From Viridibacillus soli (GTDB lineage: Bacteria; Bacillota; Bacilli; Bacillales_A; Planococcaceae): a DNA stretch of 52,175 nucleotides. The stretch spans positions 1 through 52,175 of the forward strand of contig NZ_JAEOAH010000045.1 in the NCBI RefSeq assembly GCF_016612995.1. Direction: 5' to 3'. Below, one piece after another: positions 1 to 8,788 of this stretch. The notes below the pieces were generated by a model. The model was given only the letters and a program-made list of their open reading frames with translations. It searched no databases and was not told the DNA's origin. Each line of letters opens with the position of its first letter. The stretch's first letter is position 1. Both the position numbers and the translations under genes were made by a program.

Positions 1-193
1 ACCTCGAGCCGTTAGCGCCTGAAGCTGGATATCTTATCTTAATACTGAAGGCGCTCTTCCAGCTGCGAAACACGTTGGAAAACGGAAGCCAAAGTCGCTC
101 TTTGACTTTGAGCGCCCGGCTGAAACGTCGCGAGCAGCTAGCGCCGGAAGTTGGATATTTTATCTAAATGCTGAAGCAACCCGTTTAGCTACG
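1..193 (+). repeat. Structured ~125-nt repeat: one full unit plus two partial units
   Basis: The window opens in the 3' end of one unit (1 to about 38). A full unit follows (about 36-160), then the head of a third (about 163-193) that runs into a 21-bp array. The full unit has a central hairpin, CAAAGTC (90-96) with GACTTTG (104-110), nested in outer arms GGCGCT and AGCGCC. Units of the same kind lie at 17026-17430 and, inverted, at 23355-23502. No open frame is preserved across them, so this reads as a non-coding structured repeat. Confidence 0.8.
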
Positions 194-430
194 ATGACTC
201 AAGCCCTCACTTCTATGACTCGCCCTCCATCTGTTATGACTCGGAGCTTATCTTCTATGACTCGCCCCAACTATTATGACTCAAGCTCTAACTTCTATGA
301 CTCGCCCTCCATCTGTTATGACTCGGAGCTTATCTTCTATGACTCACCCCATCTGTTATGACTCAAGCCCTCACTTCTATGACTCGCCCTCCATCTGTTA
401 TGACTCGGAGCCTATCTTCTATGACTCATC
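194..430. repeat. Tandem array, 21-bp units with an 82-bp higher-order period
   Basis: The heptamer ATGACTC recurs 12 times, at 194, 215, 236, 257, 276, 297, 318, 339, 358, 379, 400 and 421. Spacing is 21 bp, with a 19-bp step every fourth unit. The 14 bases between heptamers cycle through four types (AAGCCCTCACTTCT, GCCCTCCATCTGTT, GGAGCTTATCTTCT and a 12-base type), giving an 82-bp repeat present nearly three times. The third type is a close relative of the unit at 23034-23348. Several frames carry stops, so it is probably not coding. Confidence 0.9.
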
Positions 431-476
431 TTTGATACTTCTCCACATCTAAATTCACTCCGCAAAGTTTTTATAT

Positions 477-651
477 TCATAATGCTACATATCCGCAATT
501 TGGACATACTGCCGCTTTCGGTTTTGCAGATTTGCTTTTGAAAAGCTCTCTTCTTTTAGCAATAACTTTAATGCTATACATGCACCCCTCAACATAGACT
601 TGACAATCTTCTATCAATTTCACTTTGACATTGACTACATATCATTTTCAT
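477..651 (-). pseudogene. Frameshifted small zinc-ribbon protein
   Basis: Reading the minus strand from ATG at 651, behind a good AAGGAG site seven bases away, gives MKMICSQCQ with a CxxC pair. The frame then breaks. The adjacent frame continues with VKLIEDCQVYVEGC, then KPKAAVCPNCGYVAL and a stop at 477. Joined, the two halves make a protein of about 58 residues with CxxC at each end, the pattern of a small treble-clef or zinc-ribbon protein. Length from ATG to stop is 175 nt, not a multiple of three, so there is one frameshift near 625-635. It lies between the 21-bp array and the lipoprotein gene. A sequencing error cannot be excluded; the exact family is not recognised. Confidence 0.55.
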
Positions 652-733
652 TTCTAATCTCCTTAACTCCTTTTTATAGAGTAATAATAATTAGAACACT
701 GAACCTATCTACCTCAGCCCATTCTGAAAAACT

Positions 734-1360
734 CTATTCACCTTTATCTTTCTCAGAAAATGAACAACGCACAAAATAGACAGCGGGATAGTCGGTGGTT
801 GCTTCGACCAATGCAACTGGATCATTGTATAAATCTGTATGACCAATAGAGATACTTTCATCATTATCTGGAAAAATCATCTGTGCTAATATCATGTCTT
901 GAGCTAATTCCACTTTATCTGTAACAACTTCCCCCCAAGCAAATGAATCATATTTGGGCAGTTTTATACTTGTTTCAGTGGAGGAACTTCCCTTGTCATC
1001 AAGTACAGCTATTTTGACGATAGTATCGGAAGATTCACCAGGTGTTTTCCGAAAACTAACAACCAGATCTCCTTTTTCTTTAATGCCTACATAAATGCGT
1101 GCTAGATCTTTGTCTTTCAACTGACCATATTCATACTTCTCCAGCCATATGCTTAGTGACTTCCACTTCTCCTCTACTTTAAATTCATGTAGAAATATTG
1201 GATTGTTTGAGGAACCTGCGATTGCTTGAATCAAACTGCTTTCTCGGCCTGTGAGTTCAAGATGTTGAATCGAATTTTTACTTATTTCCTTTTCAGTTGT
1301 CTCGCTACACCCCGCTATTGCAACAGCGGCTAAACAAGTAGCCAATAGTAACCGCTTCAT
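734..1360 (-). CDS. Predicted lipoprotein of unknown function
   Basis: 208 residues. It starts with a lysine/arginine n-region, a hydrophobic stretch and a lipobox (LAAVAIAGC), so Cys18 should be diacylated and the protein anchored outside the membrane. The rest is mixed hydrophilic sequence with several predicted beta segments; no family is recognised. A strong AAAGGAGGAG site precedes the ATG. It appears monocistronic: the next gene upstream is separated by a terminator, and downstream lies the broken zinc-ribbon gene. Lipoprotein assignment is secure from the signal; function is unknown. Confidence 0.8.
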   Translation of the reverse strand: MKRLLLATCLAAVAIAGCSETTEKEISKNSIQHLELTGRESSLIQAIAGSSNNPIFLHEFKVEEKWKSLSIWLEKYEYGQLKDKDLARIYVGIKEKGDLVVSFRKTPGESSDTIVKIAVLDDKGSSSTETSIKLPKYDSFAWGEVVTDKVELAQDMILAQMIFPDNDESISIGHTDLYNDPVALVEATTDYPAVYFVRCSFSEKDKGE

Positions 1361-1529
1361 AAATGTCTCCTCCTTTGTTCAATACAAATCTCCATCGAAT
1401 ATCCTCTCACTCCATTACCTAATATATAACATAAAAGGAATATATTTCATTTTACCATCTATACAACAGACGCGCATTAAATCCTTGAATACCGCGCTAC
1501 AATAGAGAATTTATTGCACGTAATAAAAA

Positions 1530-1579
1530 AGACATTATTATAAGTACGCGCCTTCAAGGAGCTCCTCATAATAATGTCT
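1530..1579 (-). terminator. Intrinsic terminator of the helicase operon
   Basis: A 12-bp inverted repeat (AGACATTATTAT at 1530-1541, ATAATAATGTCT at 1568-1579) is followed on the minus strand by TTTTTTATTA. It lies 20 bases after the stop of the helicase partner gene. The large loop contains a second small palindrome, GGAGCTCC. Confidence 0.75.
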
Positions 1580-1599
1580 ATACTATTAATAATTTTCAG

Positions 1600-2361
1600 C
1601 TAGGCCTTCAAATAATATTCTCGCCACTTAACAACTTCTTTTTCAACTAGCTGCTTTTCCAACTTGTCATCCCACTGCGACAGCAAGGTGTTCCAAACTC
1701 TGGCGAAAAGAAGGTCTTTATCACGATCATACAAGATAAATTCAAGACAAGGTATATCATTAATCTGCTGTGTTTCTTTCGATAAAATTTCAGTAATCAC
1801 CGTTTGTTCCTCGCCTTCTTCTTCAGGCTCGCGGCTATTTTGAAGTACTTCTATTAATTCTTCCTCTACAAACGTTAATGACCCATCAGGCTCCTCGGAA
1901 GCATATCGGAATAGATCCGGTAACTCGTCATACTCATCCATTTGGTCAATATCTACTGGCAGGAAAACTTCGTGACAAGCACTGTAAAGAAGTTGCTGTG
2001 TTTCCTGTTCCTGCTCTTCTTCATAGATGCCATTTTCAAGTTGCATCATCCCTTTAGATGTTAAATGGTAGTACATCTCGCCCTTTTCGATTAAACCGGT
2101 TCCCGTTAAATTTCTCAAAAGGTCCTGAATGAAAAGCTCCTCTACAAGCAGTAGCTCACTTAGCTCGTCAGCATTCGCAATTTCAGCTTGTTGGAAAGTT
2201 AGTAGCGTCATTTTCATTAATAAATCCATTTTCAAGCGCTTCACTGGTTGATACGTGACATCAATCGATTGGACAGGTACACACCAACTAGAAGATGCTA
2301 AAATCTCTACTTTACCATTTTGTAAAACTTCTCTTTTTAATCGTTTTTCAAGTGCTTGCAT
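1600..2361 (-). CDS. Winged-helix-like partner of the large helicase
   Basis: 253 residues from the ATG at 2361, chosen because AGGAGAG sits seven bases upstream; an in-frame GTG at 2379 lies inside that site. Residues of about 30-110 have the helix-rich pattern of a winged-helix fold ending in a hydrophilic wing (LLRNLTGTGLIEKGEMYYHL). The middle is very acidic (runs of E and D), and the C-terminus is a compact basic/hydrophobic segment. I do not recognise a named family. It starts 23 bases after the helicase stop, so the two are almost certainly co-transcribed and may act as a complex. The winged-helix reading is inference. Confidence 0.65.
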   Translation of the reverse strand: MQALEKRLKREVLQNGKVEILASSSWCVPVQSIDVTYQPVKRLKMDLLMKMTLLTFQQAEIANADELSELLLVEELFIQDLLRNLTGTGLIEKGEMYYHLTSKGMMQLENGIYEEEQEQETQQLLYSACHEVFLPVDIDQMDEYDELPDLFRYASEEPDGSLTFVEEELIEVLQNSREPEEEGEEQTVITEILSKETQQINDIPCLEFILYDRDKDLLFARVWNTLLSQWDDKLEKQLVEKEVVKWREYYLKA

Positions 2362-2384
2362 ACTCGGCTCTCCTCTCACTATTA

Positions 2385-5300
2385 CTATTTCACATTGCCA
2401 TCTTGATCTCGGAGGCCATTTTGTTCTTTCACTGTTTCTAATAATTGACTGTACATGTCTCGTGCATTTTTATGCTTCGCTCTTTGTGTAAACATTTCTG
2501 TACTACCTACAAGAATGAGTAGTTCTCTGGCACGTGATAGGGCTACATTTAAACGGCGATAATCATTAGCAAAACCAATATCGCCACTTCTATTTTGTGT
2601 ATTACGGACCATACTGACGATAATGACATCCATTTCCATCCCTTGGAATTTATCAACCGTTCCAGTACGAAGATGTAAATGCTTTAGGTGAAGTTCCTGT
2701 TGCAATAGGCGATCTATTTTCTTAACTTGTTCCCCGTAAAAACTAATGACACCTACGCTTTTCAGCTCATTTGGCTGCATATCCCCAGATGCTTTAGCCA
2801 TTTCTGTTGTATGCTCTAAATCTAAAAGCATATGGCGGATCGTATCCAATTCACCTTGGTTGAATCGGCTTTTACCATTTTTCATTTGCTCTTCAAAATA
2901 GGGCTTTTTATTTGGAATATCTAGCCATAATAAGTGATTCGCTCGTTTTACATAATGCCCATCTAAGAAATGATCTCGCACATTATTTGAATCGATTAGA
3001 CCACATTGCAATTGGTCATCTTCATTCTCATAAAACGGGGTAATTGTTTTCATAATATCCGCGTGCATACGATATTGAATCGCAAGCATCTGTTTATTGT
3101 CTCTAGGGAGATTTTTGAAGAGGCGTTCGAATAAAGACTCTTTGAGTAATTTTTTCAGCTCTGCACTTTCCTCAATCGTATCACTTTCTTCAATAATCGC
3201 CTTTAATGTTTCTTCTAATGTATCATCACCTACTAATGGTGGAAGCTGGTGATGATCCCCTACTAGGATAACCTTTTTCCCTTTTAACATTGGTAGTAAT
3301 AATTCTGGAGGTGTCGCTTTTGATACTTCATCAATAATGACTACATCAAAGGTTGGATAATTCTCCATAAATTCTTTTCTCGCTGAAGCTACACATGTTG
3401 TTCCGATAACATTCGCATGTCTCACATACAGTTTACGAATTTCATCTAAATCATGCTCATTCGCCTCTTGCAGTAATGTATACCATTGATTTTGTAACGC
3501 CTGTTTAATAGGTAGCTGTATTTTATTATGCTGGAGCTTCGTTATTTTTTCAGAAAGCTTTTTAATTGCATAATCTATTTGTAATTGCTGATCCTGAAAA
3601 TCTTGTTCAAGAATTTCTTCTAAAGCTTTTAAATCCTTCTCCTGCTGTAAGCCTTGTGAATTTACCTCTTTCATCGCTTGCTTCTTTTCTTCTATTTGAT
3701 TTGCTGTAACTGTGCGTTGCTCTGTTAGCATTTGGTGTTGCTGCTGCATTTGCGCTAATTGTGGGATCTTTTGCAAGACAGCTTGATGGATCGTTTTAAT
3801 ATGCTGTGCTTCCGCTTCTAGCTTGTGCAATATCGCTTTAAGCTGCTCTCTATTGCCAGAGGTAACATCCTCAGACCGCTTCGACTTTAGCTGATCATAT
3901 CGTTCTTGTACCAAAGCTTGCTTATTTTTTAGTAACATCCCTTTATTCGTTAAAGTGCTTTTCTTTTGCTGCGCTGTTGTTAATACTTGTGTTGTTTGTT
4001 TAGCTACTTCTTTTTTGATCATCTCAAAAACTCTAATAGCTTCCTGTTTTAACTGTTGTAGGACGACACCTTGTTCCCAAACGAATTTCCGTCTAAAATA
4101 CAGTCTTTCTAAATGACGCTTTAGCTGTTCTGGATTTACTACTTTTTCTGTTAGCAAAAATTGTTTCATTTGGTCAATCGCTTCATGTACTTCACGAATA
4201 GAATAAGAAGAGTAACTATCCGCTGGACGCGAGTTTACTTGTTGCAAAATAATTTGAGCAGCTGGGCCCATTTTTTTCTCTACATAGTCAATCGCGGCTT
4301 TTAGCTTATTATTTAACGCCATCCAATCGTGATAACTAACCATTTGATTTTTAATTTTTTCGAATGCATCAAGTTGACGTTCGATGATAAAACCCATTGG
4401 AATTTCATACTGCTGCATAAAACTAGTTAATTCATCGACTTTAGTAAAGTGTTCCAAATTATGTTGCAATTGATGTAGCTCTAAGACATTTCTTTGCCAT
4501 GAAATATATTCAGTACGTGATACGCTTAGCGCTTCGTTGACACTATTTAACTCTTCTTCAACTTGACGATATAGCAACTGATTTCTCGTTTGTTCAATTT
4601 CTTTTACTATTCGATTAAACTGCTCGAGTAATTGTTCACTAGAGTCATTCGCTTCTAGAAATCGCTCTAATTCTTCCACCTTTTTTAGGACATGCTCATA
4701 TTTGTTTGCCACGTCCCCGAAGTTCTCTTCAAGCTCCCGAAGTTCTCTTCTTAATGCCCCTAACGTCTTTTTAAGCTTTTGAATATCTTCATTTATTACT
4801 TTATAATCGACTTTTGCCTGCTGCTGTTCTACTAATTTTTCTTTTATAAATAGAAGCTGTGCTTCTAATGTTTGTAATTCTTTTTCACCTGTCGCTAATG
4901 TTGCAGTGAGTTTCGTTTCCTGATCAGCATGCTTCTCTAGCTCCTGCTCCAGATCTCGTAACGTTTGGTCCTTCCAATATTGCGCTACATTTTCTTCGAT
5001 GAATTTCTTGCCCTCTTCTTCAATACTTTCTGTTCGTCCAAAGCGTAAAATTCGAATGTCTTTATTGGAAAGTAGTCTACTCAATGCGTTATCAACAGCT
5101 AAGTTAGATTGTGAGGCCACAAGCGTTCGCAAACCGGCTTTGGCATTTTGCTGACAAATTTCAGAAATAACGGTTGTTTTCCCTGTGCCTGGTGGACCTT
5201 GAATAACATATAAATCTTCAGCCGACATCGCACCAGTAACCGCTTCCTGCTGAAATTCATTCAACTGATTGTGGAAATCAAGTTTTGCACGTCTTTTTGG

Positions 5301-6197
5301 TGCTTGAATTCTTGGGCGGTCTTCGAATAAAATCTTTTCGAGATTAGCATTAGCCGCTAATCCTTTTTCTAAATCAGCAAAACCTTTACGCAATCTTCTA
5401 ATCTGACTTAATGTAGCGAAATTACTAAAAACGACTTCCTTTGTCTTTGGCTTTAGCTGATTTTTGCGAAGTCGCTCTCTAATATATGGTCGCAGTTCTA
5501 TTTCCACTGTTTTGTTACCGCGATTTACCTTTAATACTTCACCAAGCTCATCTCGGGAGCCTTTGAATTTCGCACTTAATCCCTTAGCTTTATTCCATTC
5601 ATTGTCTTTTAAGCCACTACAATTCAATGTCATTCTACTGAAATCTTCATTGACCGTAAACTTAGAAAACGATGCTGTCATATCCTCAATCGTGGCATCT
5701 CGTTCTTGAATTTTCAAATAGCCTTCCCAGCTGGAAATACGTTTTCTTACATACTCTGTTCTTTCTTCTGCTATTGGTAATTCTCGAATTTTAGAATGGA
5801 GCTCTATCGGCATTCCTACAGTATTTTTATGTGCTGTCACAAATTCTAACTTTGTAGCATATCTTCTATTTGTTCGAACAGGCACCCTCGCACTGATGAC
5901 CCGAAAATTAGTTGCTAATAATCCTTCATATTTCACAATACAATTCATCACTGCCACCCGACTATCTAGCTTTTTGGCAAGAGTGGTATTTGCTTCATTA
6001 TCAAAATAAATCGTAATCGCTGTCTCGCCTTGCGCGGAATTACTCATTCTTTCAATATGTACTAAAAATGATTTTTGTAGATGAAAAAAAGCATGCTCAT
6101 CTTTTGACCATGCTAAAATTCCTTCACGTGCTTTATTCGTCATGATTAGGTTTGTGCGCACCGTTTCAATTTTAGCTACTACTTGTCCCATGAACAT
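2385..6197 (-). CDS. Large superfamily 1 (UPF1/DNA2-like) helicase with a long coiled-coil insertion
   Basis: About 1270 residues from the ATG at 6197, which has GAGG five bases upstream; an upstream GTG at 6236 has no ribosome site. Residues 1-320 form an N-terminal domain of unknown fold. Walker A (GPPGTGKT) is at about 334-341. A very long coiled coil, rich in E, K, Q and L, occupies about 410-930 and splits the ATPase core. Walker B (VVIIDEVSKA) and the motif GDHHQLPPL follow, then QYRMH, TVDKFQGMEMD and NVALSRAREL, which are helicase motifs III to VI of the UPF1/AAA_11-AAA_12 family. It should unwind or translocate on nucleic acid using ATP. The coiled coil between motifs I and II recalls SMC-like hinge arms. 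Its operon partner is the winged-helix-like gene downstream. The biological role is unknown. Confidence 0.85.
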   Translation of the reverse strand: MFMGQVVAKIETVRTNLIMTNKAREGILAWSKDEHAFFHLQKSFLVHIERMSNSAQGETAITIYFDNEANTTLAKKLDSRVAVMNCIVKYEGLLATNFRVISARVPVRTNRRYATKLEFVTAHKNTVGMPIELHSKIRELPIAEERTEYVRKRISSWEGYLKIQERDATIEDMTASFSKFTVNEDFSRMTLNCSGLKDNEWNKAKGLSAKFKGSRDELGEVLKVNRGNKTVEIELRPYIRERLRKNQLKPKTKEVVFSNFATLSQIRRLRKGFADLEKGLAANANLEKILFEDRPRIQAPKRRAKLDFHNQLNEFQQEAVTGAMSAEDLYVIQGPPGTGKTTVISEICQQNAKAGLRTLVASQSNLAVDNALSRLLSNKDIRILRFGRTESIEEEGKKFIEENVAQYWKDQTLRDLEQELEKHADQETKLTATLATGEKELQTLEAQLLFIKEKLVEQQQAKVDYKVINEDIQKLKKTLGALRRELRELEENFGDVANKYEHVLKKVEELERFLEANDSSEQLLEQFNRIVKEIEQTRNQLLYRQVEEELNSVNEALSVSRTEYISWQRNVLELHQLQHNLEHFTKVDELTSFMQQYEIPMGFIIERQLDAFEKIKNQMVSYHDWMALNNKLKAAIDYVEKKMGPAAQIILQQVNSRPADSYSSYSIREVHEAIDQMKQFLLTEKVVNPEQLKRHLERLYFRRKFVWEQGVVLQQLKQEAIRVFEMIKKEVAKQTTQVLTTAQQKKSTLTNKGMLLKNKQALVQERYDQLKSKRSEDVTSGNREQLKAILHKLEAEAQHIKTIHQAVLQKIPQLAQMQQQHQMLTEQRTVTANQIEEKKQAMKEVNSQGLQQEKDLKALEEILEQDFQDQQLQIDYAIKKLSEKITKLQHNKIQLPIKQALQNQWYTLLQEANEHDLDEIRKLYVRHANVIGTTCVASARKEFMENYPTFDVVIIDEVSKATPPELLLPMLKGKKVILVGDHHQLPPLVGDDTLEETLKAIIEESDTIEESAELKKLLKESLFERLFKNLPRDNKQMLAIQYRMHADIMKTITPFYENEDDQLQCGLIDSNNVRDHFLDGHYVKRANHLLWLDIPNKKPYFEEQMKNGKSRFNQGELDTIRHMLLDLEHTTEMAKASGDMQPNELKSVGVISFYGEQVKKIDRLLQQELHLKHLHLRTGTVDKFQGMEMDVIIVSMVRNTQNRSGDIGFANDYRRLNVALSRARELLILVGSTEMFTQRAKHKNARDMYSQLLETVKEQNGLRDQDGNVK

Positions 6198-6352
6198 ATC
6201 TTCCTCTCTTCGAAATTGATTAACCTGTAAAAACACTAATTTCTATAATAGCAGTTTTGCGGCTGTATTTGAATTTTAGTGTGTATGAATGACTATGGAA
6301 ATTGATGTATGAAAAGATTATTCCCATGAACTTATTAACCCTTTTAACTAAA

Positions 6353-6377
6353 AAAACACCTATACTAAGGTGTTTTC
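6353..6377 (-). terminator. Terminator after the MFS gene
   Basis: AAAACACC and GGTGTTTT flank a seven- to nine-base loop; on the minus strand the stem is followed by a T-rich run. It lies 29 bases beyond the MFS stop. The remaining sequence to the helicase start shows no other feature. Confidence 0.7.
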
Positions 6378-6405
6378 TTCAGATTATTATTAGTTTATTT
6401 CATCG

Positions 6406-7692
6406 CTATGCCGCATTCTTTTTCCGTCCAAATACCATATAAAAATACGTTGAAGCAATCAAATATAAAAAACCTGTAATCGTAAATGTATAGGCATAAC
6501 CCCAATAGCTTCCAAACTTCGTGACAAGAAATGCTGCTGGAAGCCCCATCGATGCCCACCCGACTTGAAATACCATTTGATTTACTGAATTCGCTAAACC
6601 TTTGTATTTATCATGTACGATCTCCATCGCGATGGCCGATTGAATCGGATTCGCCGCATTCATCAACGCCTGGCGAAATAAAAAACCAATCGATGCTATA
6701 AATAAAGAACTCGTAAAAGCGGTCAAAAACAAAAATGGAATGGATAAATATTGAAAGATAATAATTGCCTTTACTTCACCAACGCGCTTCACTAATGCAG
6801 GTCCAATCAGCATTGCAACCGCGGTCATTGCTGATCCGAGCGCCAAAATCAACCCGATATACGTGTTGGATGCATCGAAACGATTGGCAAAATACAAATT
6901 CAAATATGGAATAACAAGTCCAGATCCTATACCAATTATCAACTGGGCTAACCCAAATAATATGATTACTTTTACATTCCCTTTAAAGCTCGCATTCTTT
7001 TCCGTCGCATCTAGAGAATCTTTTGCAGAAGCTGCTGCATCGACCGAAACTTTCTTTTCCATCTTCAAACGAAGCAATGGGAATAGTCCCATTACAAAAA
7101 ATACGACACCACTATATAATGAGATTCTAATCCCCTCAACAGCAGACATCTGTAACAATATGCTTGCCCCATCCGCCACTACACCACCAAGTAAAGTCCC
7201 TATGACACTTGCTATTGTCATGAAAGAAAAGTGAATGCTAAATAGCTTCATTCTTTCAGAAGCCTTGGAGTTTTCAGCTAAAAATGGTACCCCTGAAACT
7301 TGTGTTAGCGCCCATACTATTCCAGTTGTAAAGGCTGCCCAAAGCATCGGTTGCTCGACAGTTACGATACTCCTATAAAATAAAGTGAATGCCGTTAAAG
7401 CTGTTCCGATAATGAGTGCCCGCTTACGACCAAAGCGATCACTTAATAGACCCGCTGGAATTAACATTATCGCTGTTGCTAATGCTGTCATCGCAATGAC
7501 ATTACCATTCACAGCTTCTGCCATACCTAACTCTCGAATATATAAATTGTACATGACAGCGAAAACGCCCATCCCAATTTGAATGAGAATATTGCTAAGC
7601 ATGAACAATTTTATATTTCGATTAAATGATTTTATACTATGCAACCACTCTTGCCACCAGCTCACAATAACTACCTTCTTTCTATCGCACAT
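6406..7692 (-). CDS. Major facilitator superfamily transporter
   Basis: 428 residues with about 12 hydrophobic segments in two six-helix halves joined by a polar loop near residues 210-240. The loop after helix 2 carries the MFS motif A form LLSDRFGRKRA, typical of proton-coupled drug or sugar-analogue exporters. An alternative GTG start at 7665 (VSWWQEW) has AGAAGG at good spacing and may be the real start, shortening the protein by nine residues. It is a single gene with its own terminator. The substrate cannot be inferred from the sequence. Confidence 0.85.
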   Translation of the reverse strand: MCDRKKVVIVSWWQEWLHSIKSFNRNIKLFMLSNILIQIGMGVFAVMYNLYIRELGMAEAVNGNVIAMTALATAIMLIPAGLLSDRFGRKRALIIGTALTAFTLFYRSIVTVEQPMLWAAFTTGIVWALTQVSGVPFLAENSKASERMKLFSIHFSFMTIASVIGTLLGGVVADGASILLQMSAVEGIRISLYSGVVFFVMGLFPLLRLKMEKKVSVDAAASAKDSLDATEKNASFKGNVKVIILFGLAQLIIGIGSGLVIPYLNLYFANRFDASNTYIGLILALGSAMTAVAMLIGPALVKRVGEVKAIIIFQYLSIPFLFLTAFTSSLFIASIGFLFRQALMNAANPIQSAIAMEIVHDKYKGLANSVNQMVFQVGWASMGLPAAFLVTKFGSYWGYAYTFTITGFLYLIASTYFYMVFGRKKNAA

Positions 7693-7809
7693 TAATTCGC
7701 TTCCCTAAATATACGAGTATCGGTGAAAAGTTGCAATAGTAATATTCATCAAATACACTAATCTTCACAAAGAACATACTATATTTCTTGAGTTGGAGGA
7801 TATGCTTGA

Positions 7810-7971
7810 ATGCCCTTAGTCTTCTATTATTTAATCTTCTCCTTTTCCGTATCACTCTTAATTAGCGGCTTATTAAATGTCTTCTTAGGAACTACTTCCA
7901 AATTGAACTGGCTTACTTCTATCACTTTTTGCTTCGTTCTTTCTATTTTCATCGCTGCAATAATGAACTAG
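7810..7971 (+). CDS. 53-residue two-helix membrane protein
   Basis: ATG at 7810 opens a 53-codon frame: MPLVFYYLIF, then SVSLLISGLLNVFLG, a short polar turn (TTSKLNW), and a second hydrophobic segment ending FIAAIMN. Two transmembrane helices are predicted, with almost no soluble part. A GGAGG lies about ten bases upstream, and an excellent terminator starts 17 bases after the stop, which supports a real transcription unit. It lies alone on the plus strand between two minus-strand genes. Family and function unknown. Confidence 0.6.
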   Translation: MPLVFYYLIFSFSVSLLISGLLNVFLGTTSKLNWLTSITFCFVLSIFIAAIMN

Positions 7972-7987
7972 TTTTGGTCATTAAAAT

Positions 7988-8029
7988 AGACCCTTCATTG
8001 CAGTTTGCAATTGAAGGGTCTTTCTTTTA
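7988..8029 (+). terminator. Terminator of the small membrane protein gene
   Basis: AGACCCTTCA (7988-7997) pairs with TGAAGGGTCT (8012-8021), followed by TTCTTTT. The rest of the gap to 8121 shows nothing further. Confidence 0.85.
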
Positions 8030-8121
8030 GGCTGTTTTCTCAAAGATTGTTGCTATAAAGAAAAGTTGGGCTATACAACAATCGCGCCCGTTTGCGGTAT
8101 AACTTCTATCCCATTTTTAAA

Positions 8122-8784
8122 TCATTCAGCATCGTTACCTTTATCATATAAATCTTTTATGGGTATTACATCGGTTTTATCTTTATATTGTATAGTTACC
8201 TTATCTTCATCCGTTAGTTTCTTCCTCTTCCCATTGTACAGTAATAATGTGTTTTCATCTGCAAATGTGAAAGAAATGCCACTCCCATCTTTTAGGAGTT
8301 TTGCTGGGGTAGAGAAATCGTTCCTTTTTTCATACACAAATATAGTATCTGTATATCCCTCATCTGTTTTTGCATCTGTTAAAATTATATAATGATTGTC
8401 CTTTTTTGCTTTGAATAAGAGCGTAGCCATAGTGCCCTGACTCTGAATGTTTGTTTCAACATTACTGGAACTTGCTTGCCACATATTTACAAACACAAAG
8501 TAATAAGCAGTTATCAGAACAAGAAACATTGCTAGTAGTGATGATACGATAACTAAGATCTTTTTTCTATTTTTGGAGCGTACCTTTTTGAAATAATCAA
8601 TGTTCCTTTTATCTTTTCTTCTCTCATTTTCATCTTCTGAAAATAAATCTCCCTTCATTTTGTTTAAATAATTTCGGCATTCTTCACATTGATCCATATG
8701 TTTTTCTATCTGTTCGTTTGTTTCTTCACTTGTTAATTTATCAATATAAGCAGGAGCCAAATCCTTAAATACACTATGTTTCAT
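8122..8784 (-). CDS. Zinc-finger anti-sigma factor
   Basis: 220 residues from the ATG at 8784, which follows the sigma-factor stop by four bases and uses AAGGGTGAG as ribosome site. Near the N-terminus, EKHMDQCEECRNYL is the HxxxCxxC zinc motif of ZAS-type anti-sigma factors, which clamp the cognate sigma. One transmembrane helix (about residues 80-100, ILVIVSSLLAMFLVLITAYY) follows a basic stretch, and the C-terminal ~110 residues are outside the cell, where they may sense a signal. Translational coupling with the sigma gene matches the usual sigma/anti-sigma stoichiometry. The external domain is not recognised. Confidence 0.85.
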   Translation of the reverse strand: MKHSVFKDLAPAYIDKLTSEETNEQIEKHMDQCEECRNYLNKMKGDLFSEDENERRKDKRNIDYFKKVRSKNRKKILVIVSSLLAMFLVLITAYYFVFVNMWQASSSNVETNIQSQGTMATLLFKAKKDNHYIILTDAKTDEGYTDTIFVYEKRNDFSTPAKLLKDGSGISFTFADENTLLLYNGKRKKLTDEDKVTIQYKDKTDVIPIKDLYDKGNDAE

Positions 8785-8788
8785 AACC

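Noticed and set aside
194..430. CRISPR array
   Set aside because: Units are 19-21 bp with no unique spacers, there are no cas genes, and the sequence between heptamers recurs.
2255..2491. Plus-strand frames inside the helicase operon and other large genes
   Set aside because: They are antisense to well-supported genes and lack ribosome sites and recognisable domains.
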